Source of the DNA: Sarocladium kiliense
Lineage: Eukaryota; Ascomycota; Sordariomycetes; Hypocreales; Sarocladiaceae
Length of the DNA: 64,000 nt
Reading direction: 5' to 3'
Assembly: GCA_030734395.1 (NCBI GenBank)
Contig: JAUZTG010000029.1
Coordinates: 2,604,001 to 2,668,000, forward strand
How positions within the stretch are numbered: the stretch's first letter is position 1; the number at the start of each line of letters is the position of its first letter. This document shows positions 10,627 through 22,631 of this stretch, in pieces. The position numbers and the translations under genes were made by a program. The notes below the pieces were generated by a model. The model was given only the letters and a program-made list of their open reading frames with translations. It did no database searches and was not told the origin of the DNA.

Positions 10627-13417
10627 AGCACCACCGGTGCTGAGCAATTGGGACGTACAGGGATTGGCTTCTTGAGGGCCAGGATCCGGGCTCGGGGCGT
10701 TGGAATTTGGGGTAATTTGGGCTTTCGAACGGACGGTCGTAGAAGGGTTGCCACTCTGCATTGACGCCAGCTGATCACTCAGCCACGGCTTGGAGGATAC
10801 AATTTCTGGATTCTTTTTTCTTATTCTCATCATCCTTCTCTTCTCAATGTACCCTTATCTGTCGCTCGTGCATGCTTTTCATGCCATCTCACCGCTTGGT
10901 CTGTGCTGTCTCTTGTCTTTGCCGAGAGGTTCAGTAGCTTTTCGGCCAATGGAAGCATACGGAGAAGGTTCCGATGTCTCGGTTACGTCGATGCTTCTTG
11001 CTCTTCAGCCGCCGGGCGTCACGAGGCTGGGCTGGCACGCGGGGTCAAGCCCGCTGCCAAGCTGGCATCCAGTCACCATTGGCGCGTGAGGTTCCCTGGC
11101 AGTCTACGCGTTTCGATCCCTTACTTTTGTCTTTGCTTTTCCTACCAATATCGATCGAATGCCCCTTGGGCTGTGCACCTTTAACCGCATCGATTCGGGA
11201 ACTTATTTCCTCGCCTCGCAATTTGGTATCATCTCTACCTCGGGACTCTAGACGGGTTTGCCCTTTTGGTGGCACATCACGGACTACCTGCAAGTGGGCT
11301 GGAGGTGTGGAAATGTGATGTGTCAACTGCCTGGTCACTTACCGGAGCCCACCATCTCTCGAATTGACAGATGGCTAGTGCGGAGTTGGGCTCGGACCGC
11401 GGTGCCAGCTGTGCGATTTCGCTGGCGTGGATGAGCGGCAGTGGAAAGGCCCAGGGGTCTCGATCGCGATGGTCCTGGGCCGCGCGAGGGGTCGGGCCGG
11501 ACGGAATCGAGAGATCTCGCAAGAGGTGGAGTTGCGCGAGGGATGCCGGGCGATGTAGATTCAGTGGTGCACGATCTCAGTAGCAGGGCGTTAAATCCTT
11601 AGTGCTTGCTTGTCTAGACGTACGTCTCCGTGCCTTTTAATCTGCGTCCAAGCTTCCCTTGCCATGACACTCCCCTCCTGTAGTTAGAGGGACAAGACAA
11701 GACAACCAGGGGCCAAGCTCTATCGCGAACACCCAGTGCGAAGTGGACAGTAGAGAGCCAGCCATCACACCGTCAGGGCTCAGACCTCCGTCCCGTCGAG
11801 CGCTGCACCATCCCGTCGGTCAGCAAAGCAGCCATCTCCCCATGTAGACACCCCTGACAAGCCTTACGCGCCGCTGGCACCCTCCACTCCATCTCGATGG
11901 TCATGTCTGTACGCAACATGCATCTCGATTCTGCCGCAACCCCGTCCTCCTCTTCCTGCTCCTTACGCTGATATGCAGCCCTCAGAGACGAAAGTCTGGT
12001 TTGGCTTACCTTTTCCACCTTTCTTCCACTCGAGTACGCTCCCACTCGAGTATGTGTGGTGGCCCCGTTCCTTTTTTTTTTTTTCTCAGCCGGAACTTTG
12101 CAGGAGAGCTGAACACACGATGTCCGCCACAGTGGCGAACGGGAAAAGCTTGTTTCTCAAGCCCAGGTCTCTCTCCCTTTGTCTCGCGCTTCTTTCCGCA
12201 TTTGCGAAGTGTTGGGGGGAAAGGGTCTCGGGGGTGGCTGTTTTCACATGCGTGTGTGGTTGTTCGATCGACAGTACCCAACCCCTGGCACCGGTATCAC
12301 GCCATGCATCTGCTTCTTTTTTCAGCTTCTTCTGATTTGCTTTCCCCCCCCCTTTGATCGCTGCCAGGTAGGAAAAGAGACGCGATCGGATATGCAGCCT
12401 ACGTACATACATTGTGGCAGACCCTTTGACACCCTCCCGTCCTAGTATGCATGTGTCGATGCTCCGGGGGTCATCCTAGTTCTATCAGACACTTCTGGCC
12501 AGGACGATGTGACATGTCGTTTTTTACTCCTAACGTAGACACAAAGGCGATGGGTGGTTGCTCATGCACGTCCTCGGTGAAAACACTACACATACATGAT
12601 TTTGATTACCATGGTTACATACGTACGCAACCTCATCTCCAGTCTTCCACCACTTGGTCACCGCTCTTTCGGGCTCAGCCCATCCAACCAACTACCTTGA
12701 TCGATTTGAGAAGAGCCAAGGTCTCATGTCTCGGCCGAGTGAACAAACGGGTACATGGGGCGAGCGCGCCGATCTTAGCTCTGCTGTGAGTGAATACTTG
12801 ATTTGCGAGATCGCCAAGGGGTGATGACCCCGAGATCCTTGAAGATTCTTGTTTCTCCGGCTCATGTCCTAGTAATGAGATGTGATCGGCGAGAGATTGA
12901 TAAGGCAGACTTGTCAGTGCGCTACCGGAAACCCGGGTCATGGATGGGTTAAGATGACGGATATAGGGTTGTTAGAAAGGTGGTATACGCCGAGCTTCGT
13001 GCGCATATAGAGGACGGTAGTCCATAAGACTTTCAGCTATGATGGTGTCCTTCTCATGCAGGTTTTCAGCTTGCTTTGTTCAAGGCCTGGGAGAGATGCC
13101 GTGGCAAAGAGGGGTCTAGACTTGGGTGCGCGCCATGTTACTCCGATATGTGCTGTGATGCGTTGTGACATGCAGGGATGGCAGTTGGCAATTGAGAGGA
13201 GACAACTAGCAACCACATGAAAACTACGATGCGGCGCGGCCGAAGTACCAATGACGAGGAGGCTGTTCTGGGAAAGGTAGGTGAGGGGTAAAAGGCATGG
13301 TGAGTGTTCAATGATGCTGTTCCTTCTCCACGAGTCTTGGACTCTGGGATCCACAGGGTAGGAGAGAAAGGTCATGATGCATTTGCGTTATTCTCCAATT
13401 CTTGGTCTCGTCTGTCG
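10627..13417. other. Intergenic region, no gene supported
   Basis: Convergent 3' flanks of the PARG-like gene and SEC24. A 13-base T run at 12072-12084 sits in a pyrimidine-rich patch followed by short frames, including one starting at 12121, but none can be spliced into a convincing protein. No repeats or RNA genes were recognised. Confidence 0.5.
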
Positions 13418-16400
13418 TTACCAGTATGCCGGCCTCAGCCCCGAGAAGTTCGTCAATGCTGCTGCTGCTCCGCTCTCTTCCCCTTCGCGTTTTCTCTGTC
13501 CGCTCAGCTGAACGCAAAAGACTAGTCAGCAATGATACACTCCAATCCGGGCTGATGCTAGTAGCCAATAGTGCAAGGGGAGATCTCACCTCAAGCTGGA
13601 CGTTCTTGTGCACGTGAACCAGCCAGTCCACGTAACTCTGCGCCTCGTTATTCCGGTCCTCCACCAGCATCCTTGCGAACTCGAACTCGGCACCGTCGAT
13701 ACCCTGTCGTGCGAGCTGCAGCGCCATACCCTTGCTTCCACGCACCGTCTTCAGGAACTCAAGCACGTTGCGCACCTGTGCGTTGAGATGTGTCTCCAGC
13801 ACCGGCAAATTCGACGTGTAAGCGTCGAGGTCCTTGAGGCTTTGCTTGTCCTCGCCAAAGAGATCTGATATCAGGTTGGGAGATGTCTGGGAGTGGAACC
13901 AGAGGAGACACTGTTGGCCGTTGTCGACAAGGTAGACGCCGCCTGGTTCGACGCGAGAAAATGAACAGCGCACAGCGGGTGGCATACGCAGCTGGCCTGT
14001 CTCCGCGTCCGCGAAGCCATCCTCGGGAGCGAGGTTGTGAATGGGGATCATCCGTGGGTAGAGGTACAGGCTCAGCTCAAGAGCACCCATCGCACGGATC
14101 ATCCGGAGCTCGTGGACGCGCCTATCTGATGTCTCAATGCCGCCCTTGAAAGCGCGCGTCTTGACGAGACCCAGCATGTACATGCAGAACTCTTTCAGTC
14201 TCTCAGGCATGACGAGCTGACCAGGTGGGTGTTGCAGCGCAGAATGCTTGCGGTAACACGCGAGGACATCGATGGTACGCTCTGTGATCCAGTTGCGTGT
14301 GTCCTTCAGCGAGCTGGATGTAGTGGCCAGCTTCGTGGCGGCCTCCTTGGCAAGCAGCGCGATTACGGCATCCTGATCCACGAACTTCATGCATTCGCGG
14401 ATACCAGCCTCGCGTGCGCCAGCCTCTTTCGACGTTTCGCTGACGCTGGCAATGATGTTGGAGCATCGCACGCGCCGCTGCCCAGAGGCAGTCGTGTAGA
14501 GCAACGCAGACTGGAAATGGGCGTCGAGCTTGGAGTCAAGCTTGCCGTCGTACGAGAATGAAACTGCCAGTGCCTTGTCCGCATCCATGACACCGATTTC
14601 GAGATCGGCACCGAAGGTGTGCTGAACAAAGTTGCCATGATAACTGGAGACTTGGAGTCCGTTAGAGCACCGCACCTTCATCAGAGCCTGGAAGCCAGTC
14701 TCGCGTGTCACGGCGTGGGATATTTCGGCAGAAAGACGCAGGCCATCCCTAGGGGCAATGAAATTAGGGTAGTAGTAGGTTTCACCACCACTCGTAGAAG
14801 AAACGTGGCCAATGGTCGCGATATCGAGGTAGCCTCCAGACGGAGCTGCCAGGAAGAAGTCGGCACCAACACCAAGGCCAGCCATCTTCTCAGCAACCTT
14901 CTTCCAAGCGGGGTGCTCCGTCGTCAGGAGCTTCTTGTCAATCTCCCCACCGGCATTACTGCCGTCGTCACGGAGAAACAAACGGCCAGGACCCCAGGTA
15001 GGGAGCGCAGAGCAGGCACAGATAACCTTGCCTCCGGTCTTCTCAAGCGCAGCAACGGCAGAGTTGAGGGCGGCCAGGAGCGCTGGCTCAGGGTTCTTGA
15101 TGGTAGAGAACATGTCCGGCAGTCGTGTGAGAAGTGAGGTGATAGCGGACTTGCACTCGTATGGGTCGACGAAGAGGCCCTCCCCTAGAGGCAGGAAGGG
15201 GTCCTCAAGGTCCGGCATAATCATCATCTGGGCGTTGTCCAAGCTGGGCTGGAGAGGGATCAGATACTGAACTACTGTCCACTAATGCGAAGTCACTTAC
15301 ACTGAGATTGTAGAACTGTATGTCCTTGTCGTAGGTAACAAAGCCAACCTTCGCGCCCTCGGGTATTCTGCGCTTCGGCTTGCCCTCGTCATCCGTCTCC
15401 TGATCCTCACCTCCGTATAGTGCAGCCAAAATGCCATCACAGAACGATTCCAGGAATCCCTTGTTGTAGGATTCTTGCGTGGCGTCAATCAGGAACAGCC
15501 ACCTCAAGCCCACCGGCTCCTTCGTCCAGTATTCTTTCGGCACAACGAATTCCACCGTTCCGCGATGCAGCTCGGGGCGCTGATCTCGGTCGACTCGCAC
15601 GCCCTGAGGCGTGGTGGCACAGAAGTACTCGGACGGTACGTCATTGGGATGCGTACAGAGGTTGCAGACGAACTTGTTGCCACCGTTTCGGAACATCATG
15701 AAGGGGTTGATGTATGCCCTGCAGCGCCTGCACCTTGGAGGACCGGGCTCGCCAAAGTCCAGAACCGGAATCTCCGCCTCTCCAGCCTGCTGCGAAGCCA
15801 GGGGCTGAAGCATTAGCCCTAATGGCAAACCAGTTGCATGCAGCCCATCGGATGTAGCGGGAATGTTGTTCAGCGTGAGTCGAGCGAATTTGGGGGAGGC
15901 GTTGCCTTGGTCGAAAGCAACGAAGGAGACGGCAGCCGGAGGAGGAACATGGCGTTCGAAGGTCGGGTACACGTTTTTGAAATAGTGCTGCTGGAAGGCA
16001 TCTCGTGACGTTGGCACACTGGGCATGTCATCAGGAGAGACCTGGGCAGGTCCAGATGTCGATATGGTGGCCGCGGCATCATTTGGTGCACCACCGGGAC
16101 CGGCGAAGCCCGGTGTAGTCGGCGCTCCTGGCGCTCCAGGTGTGAAGGATTGCTGAGAGCCACCAGGGAACTGGTTGGGGCTGGCCGGTCCCAAAGGTGC
16201 ACCGAACTGGCTGGCGAAGCCAGCACCCTGTTGCCCAGGAGTGCTATCTAAGAATTGCGAGGCTGGCGTACCGGGTGGTGGCATTCCATTGAAAGCCTGC
16301 GATGAGCCGGTTGGCTCGACCGTGTGGTATGCGTGACGATCCTTCTTCTTCTTCCTGACAGTGCTCTGGCCATCACCGAGGTTCATGCCACCCATCTGGG

Positions 16401-16653
16401 CTGCCAAGGTGCCGTCATGACCACCCTGAAATTGTTGCCCCGGAGGGATCATGCCAGGCTGCTGCGGTATTCCTCCCATCGGCTGCCCATATTGCTGCTG
16501 GGGAGCACCGTACGGTGAGCCAGCCTGCTGTTGGTACGGAGACGGGGCAATCGGCGGCTGGAACTGAGGTGGCGCAGGAGCGGTCTGTCGGTTTGGGTCG
16601 TTGGGGTCGGTCTCGCCATGGCCCAGGGCGTGATACTGGGCGTATTCGGACAT
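13418..16653 (-). CDS. SEC24: COPII coat cargo receptor subunit Sec24
   Basis: Sec24 pairs with Sec23 in the inner COPII coat and selects cargo leaving the endoplasmic reticulum. Three exons (15301-16653, 13590-15248, 13418-13507) encode 1033 aa; the introns are 15249-15300 and 13508-13589. The first join gives FYNLSPSLDNAQMM, and the last exon supplies the expected ending NFSGLRPAYW. Residues 1 to about 220 are Pro/Gln/Gly-rich and disordered. The zinc finger is C308-x2-C311 and C330-x2-C333. The trunk (VGLRWLFLIDATQES), beta-sandwich, helical and gelsolin (QQCLLWFHSQTSPNLI) domains follow in order. The start MSEYAQYHALGHGE matches family practice, although the frame stays open a little upstream. 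The second intron has a GCTGAC branch site. No anomalies. Confidence 0.95.
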
Positions 16654-17710
16654 GATCTGGTCGCGCTCGCTGGCGTCGAGGTAGGATTGCCTATCGAGAG
16701 TCGTAGTAGCTCAGGGGCTTTGGGACCATATGGAGCAATGGCGCGCGCGTGTGGGGATGCGGCCGAATGCCCTCCAGGAAGTCGGTGATAAAGTCTGTGC
16801 GAGGATAGAGGGTAGGGCAAGCTCAGACACGGACAAGGAAAGGAAAATCAGACGGGAAAGGAAGCATTCATGATCTCGTAGACGACGATAAAAGTCTACA
16901 CGGTCGCGGGGCGGATAGCTTGTACGCGACGGGACCTGGTGGTTCGTGGGGCTAAGAAAAAGCTCGAAGCTGGTGATGGCGTGGAATGGCGAGTTGAGGC
17001 ACACGTTTGGTTCTTAGGTGGCCTTTTGGGGGGGTCGTGTGGCTGATGTGGCTGCTACGGATAGCCGTCTATGAAGGAGGCAGGAGGCTGCTGTGGCTGG
17101 TGGGTGGGCTCGAAGTTCCTTCCTTGCTGGCGCTCCCGCTCCAAGGTGGCTCTTGCCCGATCGGCTGGCGATACGATGGGAGGCTATGATTGGCTGGCAT
17201 CTAAGTGCCAGCATGTGTCCCGCACTGTGACACGGCACTGTGCATTCAACGTCTTTGGTCCGCCACACCAATATGAGGGCATTGGCGCTTGGAGACAAGA
17301 TCGCCTATCTTCACGTTGAACAGGTGGTCTAGCTCATATGTGATGAGAACTGATTGAGCTTCATGTCCCTGACGTCTGAGTAGACTTTATCGGCCCAGAT
17401 ACGATGACCTTGCGGGGTTTTCCATGGCTGGCCCTACAACATCGTCACAATACTCTGACACCACTGGCGTCACAGCGCCTCCAGAAGTCATCATCGTCCA
17501 GGAAGGGAACATAATCCTGTGCAAAGAGTTGAGGGGGGACTTGTCGGTGATTTCATAGTCCTGTCCCTATCTATGCTCTCTGCGCCAGGTATACACACCG
17601 CCTGAGGTGTCTAATCATGCCGAGGGTGCTCAGGAGCGAACAGCTACCCGACAGTGATACCACGGGAGAGTTATTCCAGCTTGCGAGGGGCCATATATCC
17701 AGTATGTGCT

Positions 17711-18019
17711 TCAAAAATTGTACGTGCGGTTACATGTGCGCAACACTCTGGTTGATGTCACATTCAAAGGTCGAATTGGTGGCACTTGGCTGCTATTATC
17801 TGTCTCTCCAGTCGCGATGAAGATCGAGTGAGGGTGGAAGAGCAGCCACCAACCGACCAGGCTAGATTGTGTTAGTCGACGCTGAGAGATAATCACAATT
17901 GATGGAACAAACCTCATATCGAAGAACTTTACCATAAGATGGACACCAGAGCCATACGTATTGATGTCGTCAGAACGAGTGAAGGGCACGCCATTTGGCT
18001 GCGCTTCCGACGTCTTCAT
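17711..18019 (-). CDS. Possible small two-exon gene, unknown function
   Basis: A minus-strand frame opens with ATG at 18019 and reads MKTSEAQPNGVPFTRSDDI onward. A well-formed 51-bp intron at 17862-17912 has a GTTTGT donor, a GACTAAC branch site and a CTAG acceptor. Splicing would leave an 85-aa product; because the intron is a multiple of three without stops, retention would also be translatable (102 aa). I recognise no domain. The pyrimidine-rich minus strand upstream (about 18570-19680) could be a long leader for it. The model rests on the intron alone, and the frame may be fortuitous. Confidence 0.25.
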   Translation of the reverse strand: MKTSEAQPNGVPFTRSDDINTYGSGVHLMVKFFDMRFVPSIVIISQRRLTQSSLVGWWLLFHPHSIFIATGETDNSSQVPPIRPLNVTSTRVLRTCNRTYNF

Positions 18020-18569
18020 CTCATACGAAACCAGCGGCGCAAGAAATGAACACGAGCCGACTCAGTCCTGACTCCAAGGAGACCACATCACCTTTTTAAA
18101 TGAAGAAAAATAACGACACGTAAGTCCGATCATCTTTGAGCCTGAATATGAGCCTCTCAGGCATTTGCGCCAAATGATGCAGCGGATGCGCCAAGTGTGT
18201 TGGTCAAGTCGCGCGACCGCGACCGTCAAAATCGCGACGCGACAACAAACGCCTACGACGACGTCAAAGCCGACTCGCATGGCACAAAAAAAACACACAG
18301 ATATCCAGAGGTGACTCTGTATCCCTAAAAACGTGCAATGAATGTCTGTATTGCATGTGGCGGTGGTGAAAGCGACTTGTTGGCGCAAAGAGCAGGAGGT
18401 GCGGATAACCTCACTTGCGAAGGAGAAACCACGGTCGGGCAGCAAGTCAGGAATTCGCACCTTGAACCCCCACGTGCCTGAACGTCATGGAGAAAGATGC
18501 ATAGCAAAGCGTCAAATTAAATGCAACAATTAATTCCGAGCAGAATGAGCTACGATACATGCATGCAGA

Positions 18570-19680
18570 TGTGACGTGGTGAACATGAATTGCGGTCGCG
18601 ATCAGGAGAGCGAGGTGATGGGCGACTGGAAGGTCAGGCCGGGTAGGAGGTCCGGCGTGGTGTCATGGAGATGGCGCCGGACAACGGTGGAGGAGTTGCG
18701 CGGAAGGACGCGGGAAATCGAGGAAATGACACCACCGACACATGACCAAAATGCAATGGAGGGAAGCAAAAGTCAAATCGCGTTCCAAGAGAAGCCAAAA
18801 CGAGAAGAAGAGGAAGAGTCGAGGGACAGACAATGGAAGCGAGAGGAGGGGGGATGCAGAGAATCCCCAGAATCCAGCGACGAGCGGCGGACGGTGGTCG
18901 ACGGCGGAGGGGAGGTTTAGAATGGACCAATCAGAAAAATTGATCACGGGGGAGGTATTTTGGGGGGCTTGAACGGGGGGTGAATTACTTGAGGCGTAAC
19001 ACTTGAGAGGATCAAGGAGGGTGGTTGTTGAGGTGGTGTGTATTAGGTGTGGTGGTGGGCAGGAGGGGACAACACCGGTCGCTGGAATAAGGTTGAGTGA
19101 GAGACGAAGCAGATGGTCAGCTGATGCTAGTTAGTCACGATGGCAGGAACAGGTAACAAGAGGACTAGATAGAACGAAGCTATCACGATGAGGGACGTGA
19201 CGAGTCACGGGAAGAGATGATAAGACACCAGGGATGAGAAGCAAGGAGCACGAAGGTGTGAGAAGGTGTGAGAAGGGATGGCGATGCCCGAATCCGGCGA
19301 TAGATGAAAGCGAAAAGGAGGGATAAGGAGAGGGAGGGGCATGGCAATTCAGGTGACAGATCGAGATGAAAGAATCATCAGGATGAAGGATTACGAGCAC
19401 GACAGATGGAAATAGAGAACAGAATAACGAGATTAAGAATAAATGATTCAACAAATGTGCGATCAATTTCATTTCACAGTTTCGAGTCTGGAAGACCCAG
19501 GAACAAGGCCAGTCCAGCCAGAGGAGGACGCGGGAAAGAAGAAAGGAAGGAAGGAGTCGGGAACAGGAGGAGGAGGAGGAAGGAGCAGGTGAGGCGAGTG
19601 CGAGTGCCAATGGCCATCAGCTGGCGGCAGGTGCGAGGTGGGTGATGTGACGGACGGTGTGGGAAGGAACGAACGAACCC
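18570..19680. other. Strand-asymmetric polypurine/polypyrimidine tract
   Basis: For about 1.1 kb the plus strand is dominated by G and A (many GGA, GAAG and GAGG runs), so the minus strand is CT-rich. CT-rich leaders and promoters are common in filamentous fungi. It ends about 80 bp before the H1 TATA box. It could be an H1 upstream element or the leader of a minus-strand transcript. Confidence 0.45.
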
Positions 19681-19762
19681 CCCTCTTCCCACCCCAAGTC
19701 GGTCAGGTCAGGCTGTGTCGCAGCTGGTGTTAGTTACTGATTGCGCTCCTCCCCCCGCCCGA

Positions 19763-19770
19763 TATATAAA
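19763..19770 (+). promoter_or_regulatory. TATA box of histone H1
   Basis: A TATATAAA lies 179 bp before the H1 start codon. A pyrimidine-rich leader runs from there to the ATG, a common arrangement for strongly expressed fungal genes. Confidence 0.6.
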
Positions 19771-19941
19771 CACACCTGCCGCCCCCCTCGCACGCGCTTC
19801 GCGGCCCTGCTTCTCTCTCCCGATCTCTGTTCCGTTGTATCCATTCTCGTCATCTGCATACTTTCGATCGACTTCCAGCAAGCTCAAAAGCTTTCTCAAC
19901 TCCTTTTCAACCCAAATTCAAACAACTCTCACACAGTCACC

Positions 19942-20909
19942 ATGCCCGCCGCAAAGAAGGCCGACGGTCCCAAGAAGACCACCTCCAGCCATGCCTCCTA
20001 CCAGGTGAGCTTCACATCTGATGCTGTCTCCCACGCGTTTCGTTGACTGACAAATTCCAGGACATGATCACTGACGCTATTGTCAACGTGAGTAATTGCT
20101 CTTCCGCACACTCGGCGCGTCGCTTGTTGTGATCGTGGTCGCGCTTGTCGCATTCGACGGTCGCCCACGCTTTCATCCTATGCGCGTCGCAGAGGGGGAA
20201 AACATATCAACGAAGTGCTTCGATTGCTGACCTGGTACTTTTCCGACAAATAGCTCAAGGAGCGCAACGGTTCCAGGTACGTGTTCATGCCATCACCTCC
20301 CTCTTGTCGTGTTGATATCAACGGCGCGACATGACTGCCTCCCACCTTCATACTGACAATGACAACAGCCGTCAGAACCTCAAGAAGTATGTCAAGGCCA
20401 ACAACAACTTGAATGTGGCCTCCGACAAGCAGTTCGACTCTCTCTTCAACAAGGCCCTCAAGAACGGTGTCGACAAGGGTGTCTTCGAGCAGCCCAAGGG
20501 TCCCTCTGGCAGCACCAAGCTCGCCAAGCAGAAGCCTGAAGCTAAGAAGGCCGCTGCCCCCAAGAAGCCTGCCGCCGCGAAGAAGGCTACCACCACTGCG
20601 AAGAAGCCCGCCGCCACCACGGCCAAGAAGCCTGCTGCTGCTACTGCCGCGAAGAAGGCTGCTCCCAAGAAGCCCGCCGCACCAAAGAAGGCTGCTGCCC
20701 CCAAGAAGGCCCCTGCCGCTAAGGTTCGTCACAAAGGACGAGAGTCCGCCTCCTTGAGATTCCTGCTAACTTGCTTTCAGGCTGAGAAGCCCGAGGTCGT
20801 CTCCACCAAGACCAAGTCAGGACGCGTCGCAAAGGTCCAGAAGCCCCCTGTCAAGAAGGCTGCCCCCAAGAAGGCCGCGACGAAGAAGGCCACCGCTACC
20901 AAGGCATGA
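19942..20909 (+). CDS. hho1: Linker histone H1
   Basis: H1 binds linker DNA at the nucleosome entry/exit point and compacts chromatin. Five exons were assembled: 19942-20004, 20061-20087, 20254-20276, 20369-20723 and 20781-20909, giving 198 aa. Exons 2 and 3 are only 27 and 23 nt, with introns of 56, 166, 92 and 57 bp. All junctions keep phase and rebuild the winged-helix domain: SSHASYQDMITDAIVNLKER, then RQNLKKYVKANNNL (roughly residues 15-90). The remaining half is a Lys/Ala/Pro-rich tail with repeated KKPAA/KKAA units; the last intron (CTAAC branch, TTTCAG acceptor) falls inside it. The ATG context CACCATGCC is favourable. Confidence is high because every short exon is demanded by the conserved fold. 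Confidence 0.93.
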
Positions 20910-22631
20910 GCATGCCTTTAATGGCCTCTGGCTAATGCGATGACCTTCTGACTCGAATCTTAATGACGACTTTACGGCGTTTACTGGCTCTTGTTTCATA
21001 CGCGATGAACTTGTGCGCGTGTGCGGTTTGCACCACGCAATGGATTTGGCTTTTTTGGGACGGTGATGCAGGATTATGGGCATGTCTTTAACCAGGGAGC
21101 GCAAGGGAATGAGTGTCTTTTGAAGCGTGTCGGGTGTATCGCCGGCCATGTCTTGTTTTCTGCTTCGCACACATGCGCGCAAGTGTGCGGCGAGAGGCCT
21201 GACTCGACACGCAAGGCATGGGTTTGCATTTTCGTCCGTCGTATGACTGGCAGCAAATGACATGACTATGCGCCTGGACGCGGCTGGCGTTCGGGGAAGC
21301 AAGGGCAGTGTCTACGATGGGTTCATTCCTGGTCCGTTGCTTTTGTATGATACCTGTGCGTTTGAAAGAGAGGACAGGATGGTGGCCGGGCCTGGGAATG
21401 AACGGAGGGACGGGAGGGGAAGATGCAAAACAGCAAATATCAGGCACTTGTCGTTGCGCACCCACGCGTGGCGGATTTTGAGCGTTGATCCTTTGGTTCC
21501 ACCCCTGATTGTGATTTTGTTTTGGTACGTGCGAGTGATTTGGCTTGTCGTGTCTTGACTCCGACGCGTCTTAGAAGTGCCGGGGTGTGCTTTGTTTACA
21601 TGCTTGGAGCTCCCAGTGGTGTCACGTGCCTGATCACGTCACGTGCTGTAAGTCAGCACAACTCTTGAAGGGACCATTGAGAGCTGCCAGATGATGAGAT
21701 CATTCCGAAGGGTCAGTTGTCTCTATGTCCAGTACACCTGGCTGGATGTTCCTGGATATAAGCTAAGATCGATGGCTCTACTATCGTCAACTCGCTTAGG
21801 AAATGAACGTGTCTTCCTGCCTTTGACCTCGTTCACAGCGATGTGTACTTATCGATGTGCCTACTTTCTGTGACCAATCATATTCAACAATTAGTGTTCT
21901 CTCATATAAAGTTACGAGAGCATCCAAATCGGCATTGCAAGTTAGCTTATTCAGATCATTTCCCAGACCGAGGAGTTAAAATCATCACAGAATCGGGTAT
22001 AGGGTAGGTACATTAGTCCCTTGTCACGACAGGCCGTTGGACGCCAAACGTCACCGACGTGGGGGCCCATCACGCTCCACTCGCACTGTCAGTGACACTT
22101 GAAGCTGGGCATCTCCGCCACCGAAGCTCACGTCACCTCGTACGCAAAGGTTGAGACGGCGACTTGACTGGCAGATCAGACTGCTGCTACAAACTCAGCC
22201 AGGTGAGGGAGACGTCAATGCACTATTTCGACAGGCTGAGCTGGACGGCTAATCCAGCCAGAATATTTGATTTGATTTGATTAGGCCCCTCCAAGCGCGC
22301 GTCAATTTCACCCATCCATTCGGAGGTTTACCCGCATCATCCGAGGAAGTCTACCCTCCTGCATCTACCTCTCGCTAAGCCGCGCCATTCGACATTATTC
22401 CTACGACTGACGAGGGACAACGAAGACACCAAGAAAGGCCATAAGATTACGATACGGGGCTCTAGGCAGCTTGACGGACAACCGATCCGTGGGCGGTGGG
22501 CGATGGCGCATGCTTGCTGCCCCTCTTACGACGTGATAAGCCACCTCTGTCACGCGCATTTGCATCTTCGCGAAGACTGTACCCGGTACACTCTACCTCT
22601 TGAGGCGTAATAGACATCCTCGCTCCTGACA
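20910..22631. other. Intergenic region, paired CACGTG sites only
   Basis: 3' flank of H1 and promoter of the proline-rich gene. Apart from two CACGTG boxes near 21623-21645 and a short GATTT-type repeat near 22265-22286, I see no gene, RNA or mobile element. Confidence 0.5.
21623..21645. promoter_or_regulatory. Pair of CACGTG (E-box/CBF1-type) sites
   Basis: GTCACGTG occurs twice, with CACGTG at 21623-21628 and 21640-21645. bHLH factors of the Cbf1 type bind RTCACRTG. The sites lie about 1 kb upstream of the proline-rich gene and 0.7 kb downstream of H1, so the target is uncertain. Confidence 0.35.

Larger units (their letters stand above)
16654..19762. other. Long intergenic region with a polypurine tract
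   Basis: It holds the SEC24 5' flank, a weak two-exon gene candidate on the minus strand (17711-18019, listed separately) and a strikingly purine-rich plus strand from about 18570 to 19680. A short tandem repeat of the unit GAAGGTGTGA (2.5 copies) is at 19252-19276. The H1 promoter closes the region. No RNA gene was recognised. Confidence 0.5.

Noticed and set aside
12121..12336. Frame starting MSATVANGKS after a T-rich patch
   Set aside because: No downstream intron yields a convincing protein, and no family was recognised.
16654..16700. Possible extra N-terminal coding sequence upstream of SEC24 Met1
   Set aside because: The frame is open for a few codons, but the start MSEYAQYHALGHGE fits the family and no upstream exon was found.
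19131..19610. 159-codon minus-strand frame rich in Ser, Leu and Pro
   Set aside because: It is a direct translation of the polypyrimidine strand; low complexity rather than a gene.
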